This document shows, piece by piece, positions 17,267-25,866 of a DNA stretch of 64,000 nt. A program made the position numbers and the translations under genes. Source of the DNA: GAS188 sp963794475 (GTDB taxonomy: Bacteria; Pseudomonadota; Alphaproteobacteria; Rhizobiales; Beijerinckiaceae); NCBI GenBank assembly GCA_963794475.1, contig CAWCDW010000003.1:1-64000 (forward strand). Direction: 5' to 3'. The notes beneath the pieces are model-generated. The model ran no database searches, was not told the origin of the DNA, and saw only the letters and a list, made by a program, of their open reading frames with translations. The number at the start of each line of letters is the position of its first letter. Position 1 is the first letter of the stretch.

Positions 17267-19072
17267 ATGACGAACGCGGTCCCTCCCGGCGCCCCAGCGC
17301 ATATCGTCGTGGTCATCGACGAAAACCAAAGCTTTCAGGATGTCATCGGCAGCCCCGATGCGCCATTCGTCAATTCGCTCACCGCGCAAGGCACGCTCTT
17401 CACGAATTACTTCGCGATCGGACATCCCAGCCAGCCGAATTATTTGGCGATGTATTCCGGCTCGACCCAAGGAGTGACGGGCGACAGCACCTATTATTTT
17501 CCGACGACGCCTTCACTGGGGGGTGAGCTCCAGCAAGCCGGTTACAGCTTTGCAGGCTATGCTGAATCAGGCGACACCGCGGCCTATCATGAAGCCTGGC
17601 TGAGTTTCGGTGACTCGGCGAACAGCGGCTTGGATTTCAGCCAATTTCCGACGAGCGGCAACTTCAGCCAGCTTCCCACAGTCTCCTTCGTCATTCCCAA
17701 TTTGAACGACGATATGACCACCGACCTCGGACTTCCCGAGGCCCAGACGATTGGGCAAGGCGATCAGTGGCTGAGCGACAATCTCGGCGCCTACATCAAC
17801 TGGGCGAAATCGAACAACAGCCTTTTCGTTTTCACCTTCGATGAGGACGACGATACGGGCAATAACCGCGTCGCCACGCTCGTCGTCGGGCAAGGCGTGG
17901 CCGCGGGTGCGGTGAACACCCAACTGCTCGATCACTATTCCCTGCTCGCGACGATCGAGAGCTTCTACGGCCTGCCCGCGCTTGGGAACAGCGCGGCGGC
18001 CGCGACCCTGAATCTCAATTCGGCCGGATCCCCGCCATCCCCAACTTCGCCTCCATCGCCACCCTCCCCGCCATCCCCGCTCTCTCCTTTCGCCGCCGGC
18101 GTCACTGTGGATTGGCAAAACGGCAGCGGCGGCGCGCTCGCGAGCTGGTCCATGAGCGGCGCCCTAGTCTCATCGGCCTCGACAATAACTTATCAAGGCA
18201 ATGTCGCGGCGCCCGACGCCTCCTGGCAGGTCGCGGGGTTGGGCGATTTCAACGGGGACGGCGCCTCCGATTTCTTGTGGCGCAATCAGAACGGCACGCT
18301 TGTCGACTGGACCATGAACGGGTCGCAGATCACCTCGTCGCAAGTGGTCACTTTTGGCGGGAGCCCGAGCACGCCGGATGCGAGCTGGAACATCGCGGGC
18401 ATCGGCGATTTCGACGGGGACGGCAAGGCGGATATCTTGTGGCGCAACGCCAACGGGTCGCTCATCGATTGGACGATGAACGGCTCGCAGGTGACGGCCT
18501 CGCAGCAGGTCACCTTGGGGGGCAACGCGGCCGCACCCGACGCTTCCTGGAGCGTCGCGGGCATCGGCGATTTCGACGGCAACGGGAAGACGGATTTGTT
18601 GTGGCGCAACGTCGACGGCTCGCTCGTCTTGTGGACAATGAACGGCTCACAGATCGCCACGAACCAGACGATCGCTCTGCAAGGCGCGCCCGTCTCGCCT
18701 GACGCCGGTTGGAGCGTCGCCGGGATCGGCGACTTCAACGGAGACGGCAAATCCGACATCTTGTGGCGCAACACCAATGGCTCGCTCGTCGACTGGACGA
18801 TGGACGGCTCGCAAATCGCCAATGGGCAAGAGGTCACATTCGGCGGAAGCCCCGTCTCCCTCAATTCGTCCTGGCAAATCGCGCAAATCAGCGATTTCGA
18901 TGGAAGTGGCGCCTCGGGCATCCTGTGGCGCAACACCGATGGCACGATGGTGGAATGGAGCCTGAACGGCGCGCAGATCGCTTCATCGTCCCCGGTGACT
19001 TTCCAGGGAAGCGCCGCGACCCCACCGAGCAGTTGGAACACGCTTTCAAAGCCGACCGACTTCACTTCCTGA
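17267..19072 (+). CDS. phosphoesterase fused to FG-GAP/VCBS repeats
   Basis: A 601-residue two-part protein. Residues 10-245 form an alkaline-phosphatase-superfamily phosphoesterase: VVVIDENQSFQDVIG at the N-terminus, a NYFAIGHPSQPNYLAMYSG segment with the probable nucleophile region, and a late metal-binding segment FTFDEDDDTGNN. These match the acid-phosphatase AcpA/phospholipase C-like family. A Pro/Ser linker (about residues 258-278) leads to five or six repeats of about 63 residues with the calcium-loop pattern GDFNGDGKSDILWRN and WTMNGSQI. Such repeats usually form a surface beta-propeller. There is no classical signal peptide, so export by a type I system is possible. The start is ATG at 17267, with no strong ribosome binding site visible. 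Confidence 0.85.
   Translation: MTNAVPPGAPAHIVVVIDENQSFQDVIGSPDAPFVNSLTAQGTLFTNYFAIGHPSQPNYLAMYSGSTQGVTGDSTYYFPTTPSLGGELQQAGYSFAGYAESGDTAAYHEAWLSFGDSANSGLDFSQFPTSGNFSQLPTVSFVIPNLNDDMTTDLGLPEAQTIGQGDQWLSDNLGAYINWAKSNNSLFVFTFDEDDDTGNNRVATLVVGQGVAAGAVNTQLLDHYSLLATIESFYGLPALGNSAAAATLNLNSAGSPPSPTSPPSPPSPPSPLSPFAAGVTVDWQNGSGGALASWSMSGALVSSASTITYQGNVAAPDASWQVAGLGDFNGDGASDFLWRNQNGTLVDWTMNGSQITSSQVVTFGGSPSTPDASWNIAGIGDFDGDGKADILWRNANGSLIDWTMNGSQVTASQQVTLGGNAAAPDASWSVAGIGDFDGNGKTDLLWRNVDGSLVLWTMNGSQIATNQTIALQGAPVSPDAGWSVAGIGDFNGDGKSDILWRNTNGSLVDWTMDGSQIANGQEVTFGGSPVSLNSSWQIAQISDFDGSGASGILWRNTDGTMVEWSLNGAQIASSSPVTFQGSAATPPSSWNTLSKPTDFTS
18190..19030 (+). repeat. tandem DNA repeats encoding FG-GAP units
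   Basis: About five in-frame copies of a roughly 190-base unit encode the repeated GDF-D/N-GDG-x-D-I-L-W-R-N loop followed by a W-T-M-N-G-S-Q segment. Copies are similar at DNA level but not identical, which points to old tandem duplication with divergence. Confidence 0.7.
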
Positions 19073-19150
19073 AACGCGACACACGAAATCGGGCGGAATC
19101 ATCGCTGTCGCGACGGAGAGCCCCGCACCGATTGCGGAGGCGCGCAGCAA

Positions 19151-19378
19151 TCAGTTCGTGAGCGGGCGTGTCGAAAACTCGCGGCGCTGAGCTTCGGCGC
19201 GAATCTGCTCGGCGGTCATGACGACGTCACCGGTGATATCGTCGACGATGGCCTGCACCATGAAACGAAGCCGCAAGCCGCAGGCCTCGCTGATCGCGCT
19301 CTCGCGATCGCGCGGCTCCGTGAAGGCAAACTCCCCCTTGTCGTCGATGAACTGTACCCGGTATTTGGAAGGGCCCAT
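19151..19378 (-). CDS. hypothetical small protein
   Basis: The ATG at 19378 begins MGPSKYRVQFIDDKGEF and the frame runs 75 residues. The composition is balanced and the sequence reads as a small soluble alpha/beta protein with a long helix (ESAISEACGLRLRFMVQAI). The frame is open upstream to 19426, but the preceding 16 residues are low in predicted structure. No function can be assigned. It ends convergently with the phosphoesterase gene. Confidence 0.55.
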   Translation of the reverse strand: MGPSKYRVQFIDDKGEFAFTEPRDRESAISEACGLRLRFMVQAIVDDITGDVVMTAEQIRAEAQRREFSTRPLTN

Positions 19379-19775
19379 GGCAACTGCTCCCGCCACCCCC
19401 AATACCGCGCCCTCATATCGTAGCAAATGTTATTAAAATATGAAGTTGCGAGGGCCCTTTCAAAAACCCTCCGACCTTTCCGCAAAGAGAAAAAGCACCA
19501 TTAGGCCGCCATCGGTATGCGACGCAGCGACGGCTTGCGACGTAAGCCTCGCGAGAGGCAATGCGGGCGCGCGACCGTCTCCGCGATGCCCAAATTGGGC
19601 TTGGCCCCGAGCTTCCCCATGCTCTCGCGAGCGCCGCGCCCGCGAGCTTGCTGGCGGCCTCGCCTTGCGCAAAAATCCTGTTAGGTCGAGGATCAATTCG
19701 AGGCGGAGTTGATCCGTTCCGAGTGTCTCGAGATGCTTTTGCTCGCCGCAAGAACAGGCGAAATGGGGAAACGAA
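19379..19775. other. no supported gene; upstream region of LVIVD genes
   Basis: No coding feature is supported. The last part contains AAATGGGGAAACGAA before the LVIVD gene start, which supplies its probable ribosome binding site. Confidence 0.4.
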
Positions 19776-21032
19776 ATGGCCGGCAACAATCTTCCGAAGC
19801 CCGATCACAAAACCGGCAACATGCGGCTTGTCGGCTATTGCGATCAAGGCGGCCGAAGCGACGGCGTTCAGATCATGGTGCATCGGGGCTACGCCTATGT
19901 CGGGCACATTTTTTCGAAGGGTTTCAGCGTCCTCGATGTGCGCGATCCGAAAAACCCCAAGGTCGCCAAATTCGTCGCCGCTCCGCCGAACACATGGACA
20001 CTTCATCTTCAGGCCTTCGACGATCTTCTCCTCGTCATCCACAACAAGGACATGTTCGCGCAACCTGATCTCGCCGACGAGAAGCAATACTACAAAGGAT
20101 CGGTGGATCAGCACGCACAGCCCAAGGAAGCGAAGCGCGACTGGTCCGCGGGTCTTGCCGTCTACGACATCTCGAAACCCGATGAGCCGAAGCAGATCGG
20201 CTTCATGCCGGTTGAAGGCACGGGCCTGCACCGGCTCTGGTATGTCGGGGGACGCTACGCTTTTGCCTCGGCGCTGCTCGACGGCTTCTCCGACTACATC
20301 TTGATCACCATCGACATGCAGGATCCGAAAAAGCCGCGTCTCGTCGGTAAATATTGGCTTCCGGGCATGAACATCGCGGCGGGTGAGAAACCCAACTGGC
20401 CGACGAAGAACGGCCGCTTCGGCCTTCACCATGCGATCATCCATGATGACACGGCCTATTGCAGCTGGCGCGACGCCTGCCTCGTCGTCGTCGACGTGAA
20501 GGACAAGGCAAATCCCAAACCCATCGTGCACAAGATGTGGGCGCCTCCCTTCGGCGGCGGCACGCACAACGCGTTGCCGCTGCCCGATCGCAATCTCTTG
20601 ATCGTCGTCGACGAGACCGTGCTCGACAATCAGGAGGATGGCTTCAAGCCGATCTGGGTCTTCGACAATCAGGTGAGATCGAATCCGATCAGCATCGCGA
20701 CCTTCCCGGCGCCGTCCGACAAGGATTACCTGAAGGTTGGGGGCCATTTCGGCCCGCACAATATCCATGAGAACCGTCCCGGCAGCTTCGTGAGCTCCGA
20801 GCTCATCTTCGCGACCTATCAGAATGCGGGCTTGCGCGTTTACGACATCCGCGACCAATTCAGGCCGAAGGAGGTGGCGGCCTTCGTGCCGCCGCCGCCC
20901 AAGAACTGGGTCGATCCTCGACCGAACCGGCCGATCGTGCTCCACTCGGCCGACGTCTTCGTCGACAAGAACGCGCTCTGCTACGTCACCGACTTCAGCG
21001 CCGGGCTCTACATCGTCGAATACAAGGGCTGA
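19776..21032 (+). CDS. LVIVD-repeat beta-propeller protein, copy 1
   Basis: A 418-residue protein composed of repeating beta-propeller blades with the LVIVD-type pattern: YAYVGHIFSKGFSVLDVRDP, LAVYDISKPDEPKQIGF, CLVVVDVKDKANP and AGLRVYDIRDQFRP. No signal peptide or membrane segment is present, so it is probably cytoplasmic. Conserved His-rich segments (GLHHAIIHDD, GHFGPHNIHENRPG) could bind metal or substrate. The family function is not established, but related proteins with the same blades are often paired with oxidation enzymes. The ATG is preceded by GGGGAAACGAA. It is followed after 85 bases by a close paralogue, so this is a tandem duplication. Confidence 0.85.
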   Translation: MAGNNLPKPDHKTGNMRLVGYCDQGGRSDGVQIMVHRGYAYVGHIFSKGFSVLDVRDPKNPKVAKFVAAPPNTWTLHLQAFDDLLLVIHNKDMFAQPDLADEKQYYKGSVDQHAQPKEAKRDWSAGLAVYDISKPDEPKQIGFMPVEGTGLHRLWYVGGRYAFASALLDGFSDYILITIDMQDPKKPRLVGKYWLPGMNIAAGEKPNWPTKNGRFGLHHAIIHDDTAYCSWRDACLVVVDVKDKANPKPIVHKMWAPPFGGGTHNALPLPDRNLLIVVDETVLDNQEDGFKPIWVFDNQVRSNPISIATFPAPSDKDYLKVGGHFGPHNIHENRPGSFVSSELIFATYQNAGLRVYDIRDQFRPKEVAAFVPPPPKNWVDPRPNRPIVLHSADVFVDKNALCYVTDFSAGLYIVEYKG

Positions 21033-21117
21033 GAGGCCGCGCCTTCGGCAGCTGTCGCGGTCGGGCGCCGCGCGTTTTTTGGCGCCGCAACGGCCCGTCT
21101 TTCAAAGGATCCGCCTC

Positions 21118-22377
21118 ATGGCCGACAAACATCTGATCGAACCCAGCTATGCGCGCAACATGCGACTCATCGGCCATTGCGACCAGGCTGGGCGCGCCGA
21201 CGGCCAGCAGATCATGGTGCGCAACGGCTACGCCTATATCGGCCATGTGTGCTCGAAGGGCTTTTCGGTGATCGACGTTCGCGACCCGACGAAACCGAAG
21301 ACGGTCAACTATGTGAAGAACCCGCCCAACACCTGGAGCCTGCACCTTCAGGTGCATGACGACCTCCTGCTCCTCGTCCATGGGCGAGACATGTTTTCGC
21401 AGCCGGAAATGGCGGATGAGCGCAACTATTACAAACCGAAGTCCGGCACGCATGGTCACGACGAGGCGCCGGGCCGGCGCGACTGGTCCGCCGGCATGGC
21501 CGTGTTCGACATCTCGAAGCCGGCCGAGCCTCGGCAGATCGGCTTCATGCCCGTCGAGGGAACAGGGCTTCATCGCATCTGGTATGTCGGCGGCCGCTGG
21601 GCTTACGCCTCGGCGATGATGGAGGGGTTCAGCGACTACATTCTCATCACCATCGACATGCAGGATCCGACGAAGCCGCGCATGGTCGGCCGCTATTGGC
21701 TGCCGGGGATGAATCTGGCCGCGGGTGAAGAGGGGCATTGGCCCTTGCCGCGCGGCCGCTACGGCCTGCACCATGCCGTGGTTCACGACGACATCGCCTA
21801 TTGCGCCTGGCGCGACGCCTGCCTCGTGGTCGTCGATGTCTCGGACAAGGAAAAACCAAAAGAGATCGTGCACAGGAATTGGGCGCCGCCGTTCGGCGGA
21901 GGAACGCACAACTGCTTGCCTTTGCCTGATCGGGATCTCCTCATCGTGCTCGACGAAGCCGTGCTCGACGAGATGGAGGATGGTTTCAAGCCGATCTGGG
22001 TATTCGACAATCAGGTAAAGGAAAATCCGATCAGCGTCGCCACTTTCCCGCAACCCTCCGACACGGATTACATCAAAGTCGGCGGCCATTTCGGCCCGCA
22101 TAACATTCATGAGAATCGCCCCGGCAGCTTTCAGAGCTCGACGCTGATCTTCGCCACCTATCAGAACGCGGGGGTGCGGGTTTATGACATCAGCGACCAT
22201 TTGCGCCCCGTCGAGGTCGGCGCCTGCGTGCCGCCGCCGCCGAAGAAGCTCGTCGACCCGCGCCCCAACCGGCCGGTGGTGCTGCATTCGGCCGATGTCT
22301 TCGTCGACAAGAACGGCGTCGCCTATTGCACGGATTGGAGCGGCGCCGGCCTTTACATCATGGAATACACGGGTTGA
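21118..22377 (+). CDS. LVIVD-repeat beta-propeller protein, copy 2
   Basis: A 419-residue paralogue of the preceding protein, about 70 per cent similar by eye along the whole length and sharing the same blade and His motifs (GLHHAVVHDD, GHFGPHNIHENRPG). It differs by a short insertion around residue 105 rich in His and Gly (SGTHGHDEAPG). The start is the ATG at 21118, preceded by AAAGGATCC; the frame continues upstream into the 3' end of copy 1 without a start. Probably co-transcribed with copy 1. Function unknown; the two may form a heteromer or have divided roles. Confidence 0.85.
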   Translation: MADKHLIEPSYARNMRLIGHCDQAGRADGQQIMVRNGYAYIGHVCSKGFSVIDVRDPTKPKTVNYVKNPPNTWSLHLQVHDDLLLLVHGRDMFSQPEMADERNYYKPKSGTHGHDEAPGRRDWSAGMAVFDISKPAEPRQIGFMPVEGTGLHRIWYVGGRWAYASAMMEGFSDYILITIDMQDPTKPRMVGRYWLPGMNLAAGEEGHWPLPRGRYGLHHAVVHDDIAYCAWRDACLVVVDVSDKEKPKEIVHRNWAPPFGGGTHNCLPLPDRDLLIVLDEAVLDEMEDGFKPIWVFDNQVKENPISVATFPQPSDTDYIKVGGHFGPHNIHENRPGSFQSSTLIFATYQNAGVRVYDISDHLRPVEVGACVPPPPKKLVDPRPNRPVVLHSADVFVDKNGVAYCTDWSGAGLYIMEYTG

Positions 22378-22452
22378 GCGTGAGCGGGCGAATGGAGAGC
22401 TGTACTATTGGCGCAACAGGGCAGCCCAAACCGTTGGAGGATGGAAACAGGG

Positions 22453-23289
22453 ATGCAACGCGACATCAAGTCAAAGGACGTGTATGGACGCACGTTTCAG
22501 CTCGACGAGCCCGCTTTGGCAGCAATGGCCGCTCGGCTCGAACTGCGTGGTAAGCATCCGTTCTTTACAAGGGCAATCGATGAGTATCTGAGCCAATTCC
22601 GTCTCGCGCACATTCAAAGGGTTATCGAGATCGGCACGGGTACAGGTATCGTTGCCCGCAACATCGCAAAGCGCGGCCAGTTCAAGGGCGCGATCCTCGC
22701 ACTCGACATCAGTGAGTATCTGATCGAAAGAGCTCGTCAACTCGCCGAAGAGGAGGATATTGCCCCCCGGATCGAGTTTCGCATCGCCGACGCCCACAGC
22801 ATCGATGTTGGGGACGCTGGTGCGGATGTCGTGATAGCCCACACCCTGGTCAGCCACGTGACAGATCCGGTGGCCATCCTGACTGAGGCCAAACGTCTTC
22901 TTCGGCCCGGCGGGAGAGTTGTCATTTTTGATGGGGACTATGCGTCGATGACATTCGCTACGGCGTCGCCCGACTACGGCAAGGAGCAAGATGAAATTCT
23001 TATCAACGCGATCGTCGCCCATCCTCGCGTCATGCGGATTATGCCGCGGCTGCTGAAGGAGTCCGGCCTAACCTTGCGCGACGCCATGTCCTACGTCGTC
23101 GCCGATATAGGCGTGGCCGATTTCTTCAAGGGCGCCCTTGCATCCTTCCGTATTCTTCTGCCTCGCGCCGGCACGATGACTGAAGCCTCGGCCAATGAAT
23201 ACGTGAGCACGCTGGAAATCGAATCCGATGAGGGACGCTTTTTTGGCGCAAGCAATTTTTACACCTACATCGCCGAGCGACCAGCGTAG
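22453..23289 (+). CDS. class I SAM-dependent methyltransferase
   Basis: A 278-residue protein with the Rossmann methyltransferase motif I at about residue 55 (VIEIGTGTGIVARNIA), an acidic residue after strand two (ILALDIS), motif II region EFRIADAHSID, motif III LLRPGGRVVIFDGDY and a C-terminal substrate-binding part. The family transfers the methyl group of S-adenosylmethionine to small molecules; the acceptor is unknown. Possible starts are ATG 22441 and ATG 22453; GGAGG at 22436-22440 fits the second better. It follows the LVIVD pair by about 75 bases and may belong to the same transcript, which hints at a shared small-molecule substrate. Confidence 0.82.
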   Translation: MQRDIKSKDVYGRTFQLDEPALAAMAARLELRGKHPFFTRAIDEYLSQFRLAHIQRVIEIGTGTGIVARNIAKRGQFKGAILALDISEYLIERARQLAEEEDIAPRIEFRIADAHSIDVGDAGADVVIAHTLVSHVTDPVAILTEAKRLLRPGGRVVIFDGDYASMTFATASPDYGKEQDEILINAIVAHPRVMRIMPRLLKESGLTLRDAMSYVVADIGVADFFKGALASFRILLPRAGTMTEASANEYVSTLEIESDEGRFFGASNFYTYIAERPA

Positions 23290-23469
23290 GGAATTCATAC
23301 GTCATTGGGACGACGCCCGCCGATTGAGTTGGAATGTCGCCTGTCCTCCGGGCTCGTCCGCTCCTGCACCGCTATAACATCGCGCCCAAGAAACAGCCCG
23401 GAGGAGCATGATGGCAAAGGCGTAGCCATCACGCTCCCGAGCGCTGCGCGGTGATCAGAGCTCGCCCGG

Positions 23470-24595
23470 CTATTTCACGCCCCAGATCTTCTTGTATTCG
23501 TCCTTGTAGCCATTGCCCGGGTCGAAGATATTCTGCGCGCCACCGTCCTTGTCGATGTTGGCGTTGATGAAAAGATGAACATGGGCCACGTAGCCGCTCG
23601 GCGGCTGACCGGCGAGCGCCCTGTTCATCTCGTCGATGCATTGCCAGCCGTGCAGATGCAGCGGCTCGGCCACTGTCGCGAGCTGATATTGCTTCTGCCG
23701 GATGCGCTGGAAGGCCGGCACCGATCCGTCTCCCGCCGCGATCTGCCGCGGGTACCCGGTTGCCGGGTCGACACCGGCTGAAACAAGCGAAGGTGCGGCG
23801 AAATCGAAATAGAGGTCGTTCACCCCGATGGAATACGTCCAGGCCTTGCCGTATTTTGCCAGCAGCGAGGTGGTGAGCTGCCCCATGCGATTGGAGAGAT
23901 CACCGATCGGCGTATCCTCGATCGACAGCACCTTGCATCCCTTGCAGCCTTCGATCGCCGCCTTCTCGGCATTCGTCTTGGCCGTGGCGATGGCGTAGAT
24001 CGAGTCGGTGAACAAGATCACGCCCGCGGTGCCCCCCGAATCCACGACCGCGTAAAGGCCCGAGGCCTTGGCCACCTCGTTCGGGTCGGTCGTGATATTG
24101 GTGAAGACGCCGGGCACCGCGTCGATCTTGCCGGGACCCGGCCCCGCATGCCAGCCGACGACCTTGATGCCCGCGGCCACCGCCTGCTCGACGATCGGCG
24201 CCTGTTCGGCGGCATCGATGGTGCCGAGGATGATGCCGTCCGGCTTCAAGGCGATGGCTTGCGTCAAGGCCGACGAGCGCGCCGGCACCGATCCCTGCCC
24301 ATCGAGGATGCGAAAATCCCAACCGATCGCCTTGGCGGCTTCCTGGGCACCATCGCCCACGCCGCTCGCTCCCCCGTTCTTCTGATCGGCGGAGACGTAG
24401 ATGACGAGCTTCTTGCCTTGGGCCTTGGGGCCGGTCGTGGGGCCGGTCCAAGTCGTCACGGGCGCCGATGCCTGGGCGATGTATTCCTTCGCCATCTGCA
24501 TATACGCATCGTCGTCCGCAAGCGGAGCAACGGCGGGCAGCGCGATCAGCGCTACGCAAGCCGAGGCCTTGGCCGACCAAACGAAGTTTCGACAT
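23470..24595 (-). CDS. sugar ABC transporter substrate-binding protein, frameshift in signal peptide
   Basis: The mature protein (from about 24501) is a type I periplasmic binding protein of the ribose/inositol group: KKLVIYVSADQKNGGASGVGDG, ALKPDGIILGTIDAAEQAP, a middle domain with GGTAGVILFTDSIYAIA, and a C-terminal lobe. Upstream, the signal peptide core (CVALIALPAVAPLA) is encoded in the right frame, but its start (ATG 24595, after AAGGGAGG) is in a different frame, so one base must be gained or lost near 24575. As given, translation from the natural start would terminate out of frame. It lies directly upstream of its permease and ATPase genes. Probably a functional gene with an error or a very recent lesion. 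Confidence 0.78.
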
Positions 24596-24816
24596 CCTCA
24601 TACCTCCCTTCAGATGCTGGCGAGCCGACGGCTCGTCAGGCCGGGTGTTCCGGCGCTTCAGCGACGGCCGTTCAGGCCGCCGAATTATGCAAGCGGGCGG
24701 TACCAACTGCGGCCCGCCACTTATTCTTCGCAACGCGACCGAAGACCATGATGGCCTCGACCGCTCGTGGAGCATGAGCTCTTCGGAAAAGCGGCGTCCG
24801 CTTTTCCAAATTGCCT

Positions 24817-25866
24817 CTAGCTCGGCTCCTTCACGATACGCGTCGGTCGCGTGATGGCGCTGCGGCGCCGCTGCGCGAACGCCGCGAGCACGATGGAGAT
24901 GACGAGCGTCGTGCCATTGAACAAAGGTTCGACGAAAAAAGCGCCGCCGAGCTGCTGGATGCCCGAAATGCCGACGGCAAGGATCAGGACGCCGAAAATC
25001 GTGCCCCAGACATTGACCCTCCCAGGCTTGATGGTCGTCGAGCCGAGGAAGGCGCCGACGAGCGCGGGAAGCAAATAGTCGAGCCCGACATTCGCTTGGC
25101 CGATCCTGAGCTTCGCGGCGAGCACGCAACCTGCAAGCCCGGCGATCACCCCCGAGGCGACGAAAACGCCGATCATGTACATGCGGACCGGGATGCCGTT
25201 GAGAGCGGCGGCCTTCTCATTCGCGCCAATGGCATAGATGTGCCGGCCGATCGGCAGGCGTTCGCTCACGACCCATAAGACGATCGCGAGAACGACGGCA
25301 TAAACGGCCGGCGCCGGAATACCGGCGATCGAGAGCGTGTTGATGGCGATGAAGCCCTGCGGCAACACGCCGATGATCTGCCGCCCGTCCGTGTGCCAAA
25401 GAGCGAGCGCGTAAAGGATGGTGCCGGTGCCTAGCGTGGCGATGAAGCTGTCTACCTGCGCCACCTCGACGAGCAAGCCGTTGATCAGCCCGACCAGCGC
25501 CCCGCAAGCCACCACGATCACGATCGCGAGCGGCCACGGAACGCCGTAGTTGACGAGGAGGCTCATCGCCAGGATGTGCCACATCACGATGCCGAAGCCG
25601 ACCGTGAGGTCGATGCGCCCCGCCATCATCGGCAAGGTCGCCGCCAGGGAAAGAAGAGCGATGATCGCCTTGTCGGCGAGGATCGAACGGAAATTGAGAT
25701 AGGTCGGGAAAGTCGACGGTAAGAGGATGGAGAAGAAGATGATCAAGAGCACCGTCAGGATCGGCAGGCCGTAGACCGGCGCGAGCCTGCCCATCGCCCG
25801 CCAGCGTGTCAGCCCCGCGAGCTCCGCTCGGGTGGGCTCGAGTGCGTTCGATTTAAGGGACTGCAT
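24817..25866 (-). CDS. sugar ABC transporter permease (RbsC type)
   Basis: A 349-residue integral membrane protein with about nine or ten hydrophobic segments. The conserved stretch GVLPQGF followed by a membrane helix, and IYAIGANEKAAALNGIPV (the loop that contacts the ATPase), identify it as a ribose/xylose-type permease of the BPD-transp-2 family. Its start overlaps the end of the ATPase gene by 14 bases, so the order of transcription is ATPase, permease, then binding protein after a gap of about 220 bases. The cargo is a sugar or sugar alcohol; which one cannot be told from sequence alone. Confidence 0.88.
   Translation of the reverse strand: MQSLKSNALEPTRAELAGLTRWRAMGRLAPVYGLPILTVLLIIFFSILLPSTFPTYLNFRSILADKAIIALLSLAATLPMMAGRIDLTVGFGIVMWHILAMSLLVNYGVPWPLAIVIVVACGALVGLINGLLVEVAQVDSFIATLGTGTILYALALWHTDGRQIIGVLPQGFIAINTLSIAGIPAPAVYAVVLAIVLWVVSERLPIGRHIYAIGANEKAAALNGIPVRMYMIGVFVASGVIAGLAGCVLAAKLRIGQANVGLDYLLPALVGAFLGSTTIKPGRVNVWGTIFGVLILAVGISGIQQLGGAFFVEPLFNGTTLVISIVLAAFAQRRRSAITRPTRIVKEPS

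Noticed and set aside
19413..22287. Two long minus-strand open frames (over 400 codons) opposite the LVIVD genes
   Set aside because: They are exact antisense shadows of well-conserved beta-propeller genes, rich in Arg, His and Asp as expected of reverse-strand reading in high-GC DNA, and have no ribosome binding site.
23900..25129. Minus-strand frame overlapping the sugar-binding protein and permease
   Set aside because: Only its short stretch at the natural start of the binding protein (24595 downward) is meaningful because of the frameshift; the rest is out of frame with both conserved proteins.
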